From Buddleja alternifolia (Eukaryota > Streptophyta > Magnoliopsida > Lamiales > Scrophulariaceae): a stretch of 64,000 bases of DNA. The notes under the pieces are model-generated. The model ran no database searches. It was given only the letters and a program-made list of their open reading frames with translations, and had not been told where the DNA came from. The stretch is taken from assembly GCA_019426215.1 (NCBI GenBank), contig CM033397.1, positions 28,088,480 through 28,152,479 of the forward strand, given 5' to 3'. Below are positions 46,410-56,605 of the stretch, one piece after another. The stretch's first letter is position 1. Each line of letters starts with the position of its first letter. The translations under genes were made by a program, and so were the position numbers.

Positions 46410-48258
46410 TGACACGCTAAAAGCTAACGTGCTATGATAGCAAGTGCACTAGTCGTGTGTAGTAATAAGTGTGGACGAAAAGTCCGGGTTGTCGAACCAC
46501 GGAGACTTGAATTCTAGTTTATGATTTTATACAAAAAACAACTACAATTAAAATGAGTGTGAAACGCGTAAGATAAGAACAAGGTTATGCAAATGAATTA
46601 AAACCAATTATAAAGGGAGACTAAGGCACATGCTAGGTCCAAATTGATCAAATATACTTATAAAGGCTCTTGTTGTAGAATTACTCTTATATTGTTATGG
46701 TGAAAACTCCTAAGGTAGAGAATAACCGATGTCTCGCGTATAAACTCCTATACTTAGATCGTGATTTCCCAAATATCCCTATCCGGAAATCTAACCACTA
46801 AACATGCATTAATGTACTAGAGTTCACTCGATTTGAATCGAACGACTTCACCCGGGAATCTTTACCTATGTCTAGGGCAATTCCTCATTAGTTGCGGGTC
46901 ATGATGTGAATTTCTTGCACCCTAAGTCAATTTTCTCCCGAAATATTAACCTAGGCATAAGATTCTAACATATAGTGATCAAGTATATGCAAGATAGACA
47001 AAAACACAATTCACATCACATAACAATATAAGAACAACCTCAACAATCATCTATTGTAAGCATATATCACAATTTGGCCTTACATGGCCCTAGTCTTACG
47101 AATTTAGTTCATAATTGAAAGCATAAAAGACATAAGAGGAATATTCATAGACATAAATGAAATGAAAAGCTCTTAAAAACTCCCTAAATGGTGAATGATG
47201 ATGGATCTTGAAGTTGAGCCTTCAATCCCCAAGCTCTTTTCCTTCCTCTAGTTTTCCCCTCCAAGAGTGATGAAGAATGGTGATGAATGGTGGAGAAATC
47301 AGATTAAGGGCTGCCCCCCTCTCCTCCAAGAATCTGAAATTGATAGTGAATGATGAAGAGTATGGGTTCCCCCTCCTTTTATAGCCAAAATTCCACTAAA
47401 GTATGCATTAAGAATTCCCATTAAAGTTCCCCAATGAGAATTCCACCTAAGGTGATGCTTAAAGTATGGCTTTTAAGATTCCAACCAGCTAAAAAATGCT
47501 GAACTTTCGGCCCTTAAGAATTCCTCCAAGCATAACCATGTGAAAACTTCAACAAAACACATGCATGCTGCCATTTTCTTGCTTTCCAGCGCAGTCTTAG
47601 TATTTTCCTCATAAAATTCTCCACAGATCTCCAAATTGGATGATTCAAGTCCCATGTGCAGATAAAACATAGATCTACAACTTTCCAGAATGACATTTTG
47701 TCCAATTCGGTCGCTAAGTATACCTAAATTACGTTTCAACATGGAGGTTGTTTCTGATTTGGCGCCCATAAAGTAAATCTACCAAGAAACACACTTATGA
47801 CAACCCCTCAACACATGTGCTGAATTATGGCCAAAAGTGATTCTTACCCATCATATAATGCTGGAATTTAGGCTGAAAAGGAGTAACATTTGGACTATCC
47901 ACGCCTAGGCATGACTAGGAGGGCGCTGGGGCGTATCCTGGCACGTGTACTTCTCTGTTCGGCGCAACAATTGTATTTCCTTCATAACTTTCTCCACAGA
48001 CCTCCGATTTGGATAATTCAAGTTGCCAAGTGAAGATAACACAGAGATAAACAACTTTGTTGAAGGAGACGTCCTCAAATTCGAACTCGAAATATGCATA
48101 AATTCTGTATTTGCGTGCGTTATTCCTCTATTGTAGTGATTTTTCACCTTTACTCGATAAGCACACAAATTAAACGCAAATGTGGTATAAATCATGCATA
48201 AACCAATATAAATCCAATAAATATGAGGCTCTAAAACATGTAAATTCACACCCTATCA
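46410..48258 (-). repeat. 5' LTR of the complete gag-protease unit
   Basis: 1,849 bp, near-identical to the central LTR, starting TGATAGGGTG (minus strand) and followed outward by the GAGAT duplication. It would contain the promoter. Confidence 0.95.
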
Positions 48259-48263
48259 GAGAT

Positions 48264-48858
48264 CCAGCATATTTGATTCTCTCATAGCGGTTGTCTTCAT
48301 CAGGAATTTACTTGGTAAACTTCTAAAGATCTTAACCACCATTTCTCGATTCTGCAAATCCATTCCCAACGATGTAAGTTCTGTAACTAGAGCTGTAAAT
48401 CTTATATCTAATTGCTCTAAAGTTTCATTAGGCAGCATCTTAAATCCGTTAAACTTTTCCTTGGCAATGGAAAGTTTGTTTTCTTTGATCTGAGCTGAAC
48501 CACCACAAATTGTAGCCAACTTATCCCATATTTCTTTAGTGGTTTTGCAAGACTTGATCTTGTTAAATAAGTTGTCATTATCACGAATAGCCGTATATAG
48601 AGCGTTATGACCAACATTGTCCAAATTGGCTCTTTGACGCTCATCTGGAGACCATTCTTGTTTTGGTTTCTCAACGTAACCATCGGGAGTTTCTTCGGTG
48701 GCTCCAGGCGCTCTTGTGATAACTTTATATATTTTGATTGGCCCATCCGAAATAATATCACACATGTCATCATCACATGAACAGAGATATGTAAATGCTT
48801 TGACTTTCCATGTGTCAAAATTTGACTCAGTTAGTTTGGGAACTTTAGCAAATGCCAT
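48264..48858 (-). pseudogene. Sirevirus gag, N-terminal part
   Basis: MAFAKVPKLTESNFDTWK begins the Copia gag (DUF4219/UBN2-type): MCDIISDGP, WSPDERQRANLDNVGHNALYTAI, IKSCKTTKEIWDKLATICGG, KLSIAKEKFNGFKMLPNETLEQLDIRF and IFRSLPSKFLMKTTAMRES. It is uninterrupted up to the insertion point and would continue in frame at 38942 into LTPEDAFSELKAFEFEL. Confidence 0.92.
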
Positions 48859-48942
48859 GTTTAAAATCTAAAGCAACTAAGTTTGAAAAAGGATCTAAAC
48901 AAGCAGTTATGCTTGGAAATTTTTAAAATTTCAATTTTAACC

Positions 48943-48953
48943 CTCTGATACCA
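48943..48953 (-). other. Primer-binding site (tRNA-Met) of the Sirevirus
   Basis: The minus strand reads TGGTATCAGAG two bases after the LTR end, the initiator tRNA-Met site used by plant Copia elements. Confidence 0.92.
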
Positions 48954-48955
48954 CT

Positions 48956-50481
48956 TGTTGGTCCCAAGTGGCATACGAAAGGGTCTAGAAGGGGAGGGTT
49001 GAATAGACCCTGAAGTCTTTTTCAACTTCAAAAGATTCGTATTAAAAAGGTTTTTGGACGCTTGAAAAGTAGACGCTTGAAGTGTCTAACGCTTGACTTA
49101 AGCGTTCACTTAAAATATAGGCGCTTTGGTGAAGCGTCTAACGAAGACTGTTTTTATAAAGTTAACTTAGATTTCAAGACTTGAATACTACAACCAAATA
49201 GGTTTGAGCGTTCAGTTCTTTGATCAGTGTTAGCACAGCGGAATGATTTTTGTAGTCTTCTTTTAAAAACTTTAGCGTCACAAGAAATTTCTTAGTTGCT
49301 TAGCGTTTGATTGTGTTTTACTTAATCAGTATATGATATGACAATATCAATGCTGAAAGTAAAGTAAAGAACAGTATTTGTAAGGTTCGTTGGGTGGTGT
49401 AATCCCAACTACGTCTTTCTTCTCCTCGAACACTTGGAGGCAATCCACTAAAATGATTCTCAAAGAATCACACAGAATCTTCTACAAATTAGGGAGAGAT
49501 GGATGTCGATGACTTGAGCTCCTTGGTCACACAGATTTCTGCTCCAAATCACTTCAATCCCTTTGCTTCTTTCACCCAGAAATATGGCAAGTATCCAACT
49601 TCGACTTCACACAGATCGCGAGGCTTGGATAGGGATTTTTCTAAAAGGTTTGTTTGATTTTGATAAAGTTCAAACAACTAGGAATATCTCAGTAGTAATG
49701 TGGGTTTCTCCGAAAAGAATGTTTGAGATATTGGGTTGACTGTCTCAAGATTCGAAGAAAAGCAAAGAGAATATTTTCTTGAAAGTTTTGGCTTTTCTGA
49801 GATTGTAAGGAATGAGACTTCAATGCAACAACAATTCGACTTGATAATTGTTCTCTCTGTTTGGCTTGTTGTTGAAGTCCTATTTATAGTCATTCTTGGA
49901 AAAAGTGTCTGTTTGACACATGCAAGGACGCGTGTCTCTCACTTTCGCGAGTGAACAACTTTTGTCCTTTTTCCTGAAAATCTGCTGCACAAAAGTTGGT
50001 GTTGCAGTCTTTGAATAGTTGACAATCCAATAGGGTGGCTTCTCCGTACGTCTGAAAGTGCTTATCACATTTAATGCTCTTATCAACATTTAATGCATTT
50101 GAATTAAATGCCCGTTGGCATTTAATGCATTTGAGAATATTTGCATTTAAACTCCTTCTGGACTTAGAAATAAATTCAGGTGAAATCACTTCGGTCCTAT
50201 AAGGTAACGCTTGATATAGCTGGTCAATTGGACGCTTGGAGACTTTATCTTCATTCAGAATTCAGGCGCTTGAGTCTTCAAACTATACTTCTGATAAACT
50301 CACCCAGAACATATCAGACGCTTAGTCTAAGACAGCTTAACCTAACAATCTAAAATAAGAATAAAGCAAAGCCTATTACAAATCTAACGCTTCAAAGCTG
50401 AAAAACAAACTTACATATTTTTGGGGTCTAACAAAGGTCCTAATTGTCATCATCAAAACATCTAACATGAAATTCCTAACA
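48956..50481 (-). repeat. 5' LTR of the Sirevirus
   Basis: 1,526 bp, the same length as 25610-27135 and a few percent different. Bounded by TG..CA and followed by the AGTAT duplication at 50482-50486. It carries the same GACGCTT-type words. Confidence 0.95.
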
Positions 50482-50852
50482 AGTATTATTGATTTCACCT
50501 CATTAACTTGTGGTGTTTCGGTCTAAAAACTATTTTAAGCACTTTTCACACAAACACTGGCGCTCACTAAGCCTTTGCTTATGTATTTCACCTTATTCCT
50601 TCCAGTTAGAGGTGAGTTGAGCAATGAGACTGGCTTGGAGGATCATAAGAGTAGACATGGGCAATTCTAGAGGTGAGTATTATAGATTGAGCCATAAATA
50701 GTAAGTTACTTAATATGTTTGGTTGACAACGGGGCTGTGACCCTACTAGATGAATTGTTGAAAGTGTGTTATATTTTGGAATGAATGACTTTATTGAAAG
50801 GTTCACTCTTTTAGTTTAGGCCCCTTTCAGGGCTGAAAATTGGGGCGTGACA

Positions 50853-51930
50853 ATATCTTCCAAATTTTAAAACATGAGAATAATGCTCCGGCTAGTCTTT
50901 TACAGCCTTTATCAGTTCCTGAGCAAGCATGGACTCACTTAAACATGGATTTCATTGAGCAGCTTCCTTTATCTAAGCACAAGAACACCATTTAGGTGAT
51001 AGTGGACAGGTTCACCAAGTATAGCCATTTTATTAGGCTATCTCATCCCTACACAACTTTTTCTTTAGCTAACATCTTTAACTTGGTTTCAGACTTGGTA
51101 CAACCCAAAGTCATCATTCCCTTTGGTTTGCACAACCAAAAAATTATTTTGAGGGTCTACAAAAAGATAAAAAAAAAATAAGAGATATTATGAAAAATTA
51201 TGTACAAAATATGGATACTATTTACAAACTTCATAGATTACCTATATCCATTATCTCTGGTAGGGATAGGATTTTCACAAGTAAGTTTTGGAAAGATCTA
51301 TTTCCCCTTCTAGGGGTTTAACAGCATTTGAGCATTGCTTACCACCCTCAACCTAATGGCCAGTCAAAGAGAGTAAACCAATGCTTGAAGTCATTTTTGA
51401 GGTGTATATGTGGACAGTTCCCCAAAAAATGGTTTAAGTGATTGGGCCTGGCTGAATGGTGGTATAACACCTCTTATCACACTACTTTGGGCATGACACC
51501 TTTTGAAGCTCTGGATGGGTATAAACGTCTCAGTTGGGCATTGGACCTTATTTGTCTTCTTCAGTCATTGGAGTGGAAAAATGATACAGGACAGACTATA
51601 TATGGCTCAACAATTAAACAATAGTTGTACCAAGCTCAAAACCATATAAAATACTATGCAGATAGAAACAAGAAGACAAGATCACTTGATGTTGGTGAAT
51701 TGGTGTACTTAAAACTAAAACCTTATAGGCAATTGTCACTACATAAAAGAAAGTTATTGAAATTGTCCCCCTAAGTTTGCAGGTCCATTTCCTGTGTTAT
51801 AGTGTATTGGTCCAGTAGCTTACAAATTACAGTTGCCTCCTTCTTCTAAGATTCATCCTGTATTCTATGTTTCTCTGTTGAAAGGTAAGGTTGGTCTAGT
51901 CACTACTACATTGCCCATTATGAATGAGGA
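50853..51930 (+). pseudogene. Chromovirus integrase, core and C-terminus
   Basis: Resumes after the ATATC duplication: KHENNAPASLLQPLSVPEQAW, LNMDFIEQLP (first Asp), [29 protein letters not shown] (second Asp), AYHPQPNGQSKRVNQCLKSFL and WYNTSYHTTLGMTPFEAL. The catalytic Glu expected after GQ(S/T) is Lys here. Stops occur near 50994, 51180 and 51320, and at 51439 and 51622. VAYKLQLPPSSKIHPVFYVS (about 51810-51870) is the GPY/F-like tail before the chromodomain. Confidence 0.85.
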
Positions 51931-51965
51931 GGGATCACTCATTTAAACCATTCAGTATTTTGGCC

Positions 51966-52064
51966 AGAAGGTTGACTGAAAGGAATATCTCTAGGATCCG
52001 ACAAGTGCTTATTCAATGGTCTTACCTACCTGCAGCTGAAGCCACATGGGAAGTTGGTCCTTAA
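51966..52064 (+). pseudogene. Chromodomain of the chromovirus integrase
   Basis: RRLTERNISRIRQVLIQW followed by SYLPAAEATWEVGP and TAA: the (V/I)L(I/V)QW...EATWE pattern of group I chromodomains, which direct integration to marked chromatin. Stops just upstream cut it off from the integrase. Confidence 0.8.
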
Positions 52065-52110
52065 TCTCTCTACAATTCCCTGAAATCCAGTCTTGGGGTC
52101 AAGACTTACG

Positions 52111-52125
52111 GGAGGAAGGGAGCAA
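52111..52125 (+). other. Polypurine tract of the chromovirus
   Basis: GGAGGAAGGGAGCAA lies directly before the 3' LTR. Confidence 0.75.
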
Positions 52126-52520
52126 TATTATGCTCAAGATGGAAAAAAGCGTTGAATTGAAGAAATTAGCTAAAGGAAGAAAAGAACCTGGCTTGGAGGG
52201 GGATAAAACGTGTATTCAATTACAAAGTTGCTGAGGGATTTAGTTGAAAACATAGTTTCATTTAAAGTAAGCAGGACCAGCAAGCAACCAATCTGTGGAC
52301 AATGGCTAGACAATTAGTTAGAATCAGTTAGTTGGAATGTTAGTTGAAGTTGTTAGCGTATGTTAGCAAACTAAATACGCATAGTGAAGCTATAAATAGA
52401 AATTGGATTGAATTGAATATTCATTCAGGAAATAATATCAAGTTTACTCTCTCTCTCTCTCTCTCTCAATTTACAATTTTTGTATTTCGCATTATTTATG
52501 ATTCTTCTTGAATCATAACA
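52126..52520 (+). repeat. 3' LTR of the chromovirus
   Basis: Pairs with 19326-19749, carries the CTATAAATAG box near 52389 and a CT run at about 52448-52468, and ends CATAACA. Confidence 0.8.
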
Positions 52521-53381
52521 GAAGGAAAAAACCTTTCTTACCATGGATTTGTTGCTGAAGAGAGGATGTGATGTTATTTTACTAGACTTATTCTGTTGGG
52601 GGAATCGGGAAACAAAAAAGACCCACCCCGTATCTTGGCGGGGCGACCCATATTGTTGTGATTATTGGTTTTCTTGTTTTTCTTTTCACCATAATTGCCA
52701 TCGACACTCCTCATCTTTGATATGTTGGTATGGACCTATCCTTCTTCAATTTATTCATTACATTTACTAGCTATAAAGCACGACAACTTCAAAAAATTGC
52801 ATATATTGTGTCAGACAAACGTGTTCGACACGAAAAACCTGTGTCCTTAAATAAAAGACTATAATAAAATTCTGACACGGTGTCGGATACGCCCAAGGGC
52901 ATGTCTAATATGCATGAGGGCAAGGAGAGATTTTCGTGAAAGACTAAGAAGTATGAGGTTAAATTGTAAAATTAAAAATAAAATTCCTAAATTTTAGTAG
53001 AAGTGAACATGCTCATGCATTACTTATATGACACCTGATAAATATTTCACATATTTGCGGTGGCGATTTAAACAGTGAAGTAATTATTTATTTTTATGTC
53101 ATGTATCAGACTGAAAACATGTTTATTTTATATTTAGTTTATAATTATATTTTTATTTTGCATTTGTTATTGGTTATTGTTGATTACAAATTTAATTCTT
53201 TTACACCTGTAGAATATCAGAAGTAAAATGCAAATTTTATGATAACATTCATTCTAGCTGTTGATTTATCTAATAATCTATATTGAAATTGAAATCAAAA
53301 AAATCTAATTTACATTCTATCTTAATAAATAAACATATATATATATTTATGTTGGACAGGGATGTCGAAGTAGTGTCGTGT
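52521..53381. other. Flank between the chromovirus and the second solo LTR
   Basis: No gene recognised. Between 52810 and 52900, and again next to the LTR, are words built on GTGTC/GACAC (GTGTTCGACACG, GACACGGTGTCGG), which reappear at 61195-61290 across the inserted LTR. The pre-insertion sequence was therefore a GTGTCGTGTC-rich element of unknown type. Confidence 0.45.
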
Positions 53382-55585
53382 TGTGACGCCTAGTTTTTTG
53401 TTTACTTAATTTTCATCTATTTTATCATACCATATTAATTAGATTAATAAATTTGTGTTTTATAATTAATGAAATATATAAAGGTGATTATATATTTATT
53501 CTTGATTTATTTTATTAGATAGATTTTATTTTTAATATCTTAATTATATTTTAAAGAATCCTAGTGTATCTACAACATTCCTAAAGTTGTAAGTCTTCCT
53601 AACTCCCCATTCCCCTACTTCACGTAAATTTTCCAAGATCTTTCTCCCACTACTTCTCTCCCTTCAAACACGTTCACTTTCTCTTCTCTCTTTGCACTCA
53701 TACGCTACTAAAGAAAAATTCATTGATCTCCATTCATCCTCTCTTGTTGTGAAGATTCTAGTTGGTACAAGAAGTTGCATATATATAGATTCCGCTCTAG
53801 CCAACCAACCTCCCTTTCTTGTGCTTTACAGAGCTAAAAACGTATTATCTAAGTATCATGGTTCATATTCAAGCATATGGTTGATTTATACGAAACGAAT
53901 AATATATTTGAATGTTTCATTGTTTAGTAAATCGGTCATAGAAATTGCAGATTGTAGGCTCTTAAGACTCAGTCAATTTCATAGGTCAACCGGGTGTATT
54001 TCAGTCTAAATATTTTTATGACATCTTTCTAACCTGTTATAAGTTCACATAGAAAAAATTATAATTTTTTATTAAACCATTGATTTTATAAAAAATTTAC
54101 AACCCGGTTGTCAGGAGTTGTACGCGAATCTGAAATTTCATAACTTTGGTCATGATTTAAAAACTTATTCATTGAATTTACCTTCAAAAAAATTTCTGGG
54201 CATAACTAGGAGTTTTTAGTGTTTTTACAAAGTTTTATAATTTATAAATTTGTGAAAAAGTTTAGAAAATTCATAGAGTGTGACTTCAGAAACTGTGCGG
54301 GAATTTGCAACCTTACATTTGAGTCTTGAATAGATAACTTATATATTGTATTCAATTACGAAACTTTTACTGGAGAATTAACATAGTATTTTGAGTTATT
54401 TTGGAAATGTTTAGAATTTTTTAACATGTATAATCTTTTATAAAATTAATCGAACTTGGCTGCCCACTTATATATGTTAGATAAAGATTACGTTTTGAGT
54501 TTTAAACACAACTGATGGTATTTAGTTTTATATTTTTTTATATGTCTAAAACCTACTATTTAAAAAAAATTCATAAATTTTATAATTTTATTTTATTTTA
54601 TAAAATATGTAAAATAAACTGTTGGATTATAGAATCCTTTTAGTAGGATAGTTCAATTAGGAAGAAGGAACATCATGGATAGGTTGTTCGTTAAATATTA
54701 GGACCAAACCTAAATTGGTTATTTATTTCGCCTCAACAGGTAGCATACCTGATTTTTCAGTCTCTAAACAAGTTTGAAGTATCGTATTCGGTGAGTGCCC
54801 ATTTAACTCTATATTAGTATCTTTCAAATTGGAAGGATTATACGTTTGTAAATTTCAATTGGTATACATATTGTATGAAAATTTACTTTCTTTTAAAAAA
54901 TTGTGGAAGAAGTTTATGTTCCTAACTTTTTTCTTAAATAACTTGTTTGTTTCTCCACAATTTTTAAATATGTTCTTTGTTTATGATGATCGATGACTTG
55001 TATGGTTCTGTTCCGATGTATTCTGTTAGTTGGATCCAACTTCGCTAGGGTGTACAGAAGGTACCACCGGGCGATAGTGGACTTGCCGGTTGGACCCCGA
55101 GTCCCCTGGCTATTCTCTCACAACGCACAATAGAAGCTGTTTGTGGTTATGTTAGGTCTTATTTTCCACATGTACTCGAGCTGCTTAGTAAGGTAGCTCC
55201 TTATCGGGAGTGATAAAGTGGTCTGGCACTATTGGTTGGGAGTTATAAGGTTGTCTGGCATCAACAATCTACTAATCGATCATCATAATCCTAAAAAAAT
55301 TTAAATTCTTTTATCGATTTGTTTTTATGAACGTCATTTGGAAAATGCATTCTATTTGATATCTACAACTCTCTGAAATATTTACCTTAAACTTGAATTG
55401 TTCTAAGAATACTTTTGTGAAAGATAATTCTTAGTTACATTCATGTTTTGAGTAAATTATAAGTAATTGTTAAACACAAGGATCAAAAATTCGTTTCTTT
55501 TCGGCCGAAACAACCGAAAAGTTTCGGTTTTGAGAATCATGGAAACAAAATTGACCAAAAATTTCGAAATTGCAAAGTTTCCAAA

Positions 55586-55641
55586 GAAACTCTTCAAGTT
55601 TCCACGGTTTCGGTGGAAACCATGAAAACTTGAAGAGTTTC
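55586..55641. repeat. Subterminal inverted repeat of the hAT element
   Basis: Perfect 16-base arms GAAACTCTTCAAGTTT (55586-55601) and AAACTTGAAGAGTTTC (55626-55641) around an inner TTTCCAC/GTGGAAA pair: a strong hairpin about 110 bp from the transposon end. Confidence 0.85.
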
Positions 55642-56605
55642 GTTCGAAAAGAACCGTTGCTTTTCTTGTTCCAAATAACAGATCCCCCATATCTTTAATT
55701 TACCGTAAATAATCACGAAAACAAAAAGAAGAAAAATCTCAAAAACATAATCCTTATCAAATCAAACTCCTAAATAGAATAAAAAAAACCTTAAGAATCA
55801 GCTCCAAAAATATTATAATTGAGTTGCTCCTTTGCAAAACCTTCTCCAGCCTTCCTAACATACGCTCAGTTCTCAGAATAAATCTTCCAATGTAATACTC
55901 TAAAGAAAATCAGCAGAAGCAAGGGGAAAAAGAACTCTGAAGTCTCAAAAACAAAGGAACGGAAAGAAATTTTCTCCAAAAGTATGAATGGCTATTCTTG
56001 CAGGCTTGGTCCAAGCTTTTCTCATGGCTGGTGTGTTGGAACTTGAAAAGTAATGTAGTTTTGTTTTTTGATAAGTGAAAAGTAATTTAGTTTTGTTGTG
56101 CCTGTTGCTTGTGAAATTGAATAAAAAAATGTACATTATAACTCAAGTCCCAATGCAACATTAAGTTGTGGCTGAGATTTTTCATTATGGACTAGAATTC
56201 TTTTACTTGTCTGCACTAGTTTAAGTGTTTAACCAAAAGGTGTTAAGGTAGAGAAAGTATTTTATTATCACAATTTAAAGAATTAAAATTTGACTATAGG
56301 GTCATGTTTGGCCACTGTATAAATTAATTGATAAAAAAAATCTACAAAAAAAATGTTGTCTTCAATCAATTTTTTTAAGTAAAAAACGTACATGTAGCTA
56401 ATGTGGTTTATGGATATCTTACTTATAAATTTTCCATTATTAAAAGCAAGTACAAAATCATCTATTTATATTTGTGTTACAGTGTGTAAGTGTTTAGATT
56501 ATCATGTTATCAATATAATTTCATGTCATATAATTTACATTTTGTGACATGCATGCAATTTATTGTATAATTTAATATTTTTATTCATATTTATTTATTT
56601 CATAG

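Larger units (their letters stand above)
38943..48258 (-). mobile_element. Tandem shared-LTR array of a non-autonomous Ty3 gag-protease element
   Basis: Minus-strand order: LTR (48258-46410), primer site, gag-protease ORF, 3' non-coding, LTR (42269-40420), primer site, gag start remnant (40397-40041), truncated LTR (40046-38943). One duplication, GAGAT, flanks the whole array (38938-38942; 48259-48263), so the outer ends are those of one insertion in the Sirevirus gag. The inner unit lost about 4.5 kb through a deletion joining LTR to gag at ACTTTC. No reverse transcriptase or integrase exists in either unit. Confidence 0.9.
25610..50481 (-). mobile_element. Sirevirus-type Ty1/Copia retrotransposon with two internal insertions
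   Basis: Identical-length 1,526 bp LTRs (25610-27135; 48956-50481), TG..CA ends (TGTTAGG on the minus strand) and the duplication AGTAT (25605-25609; 50482-50486). Minus-strand order: LTR, tRNA-Met primer site, long gag with CCHC and coiled coil, protease, integrase, RT, RNase H, a very large third ORF, polypurine tract AAAAAGGGGGAAAT, LTR. PR-IN-RT order is Copia. The long gag, G-rich tract repeats after pol, an ORF in the envelope position and TTTTGATGATGACAA near the LTR start are Sirevirus traits. Without the insertions 28143-29871 and 38943-48258 it is about 13.8 kb. Confidence 0.9.
23109..50852. repeat. Solo LTR (Tekay-like), 2.87 kb, split by the Sirevirus
   Basis: Starts TGTGATAACCC at 23109 and ends GGGGCGTGACA at 50852, flanked by the duplication ATATC (23104-23108 and 50853-50857). 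The LTR parts are 23109-25609 and 50487-50852; no internal retrotransposon genes or second LTR are present, so it is a solo LTR. Its length and TGTGA...GTGACA ends recall Tekay/Del chromoviruses, inferred by resemblance only. It contains a 13 bp minisatellite at 25108. Orientation is not certain. Confidence 0.8.
19326..52520 (+). mobile_element. Chromovirus (Ty3/gypsy), outermost element of the nest
   Basis: Two related LTRs (19326-19749 and 52126-52520, roughly 85-90 percent alike by eye) enclose gag, CCHC knuckle, protease, RT, RNase H, integrase and a C-terminal chromodomain, all plus strand. Short LTRs, the CFNCDEKYHIGHKCK knuckle and a chromodomain suggest a Reina-like chromovirus. The integrase frame stops at 23108 and resumes at 50853 because of the nested insertions. 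Without the insertion the element is about 5.4 kb. A clean target duplication was not found; the left edge was disturbed by a MITE. Confidence 0.85.

Noticed and set aside
53692..54009. 105-residue plus-strand ORF
   Set aside because: It lies in the solo LTR with no conserved motif and no intron or promoter evidence.
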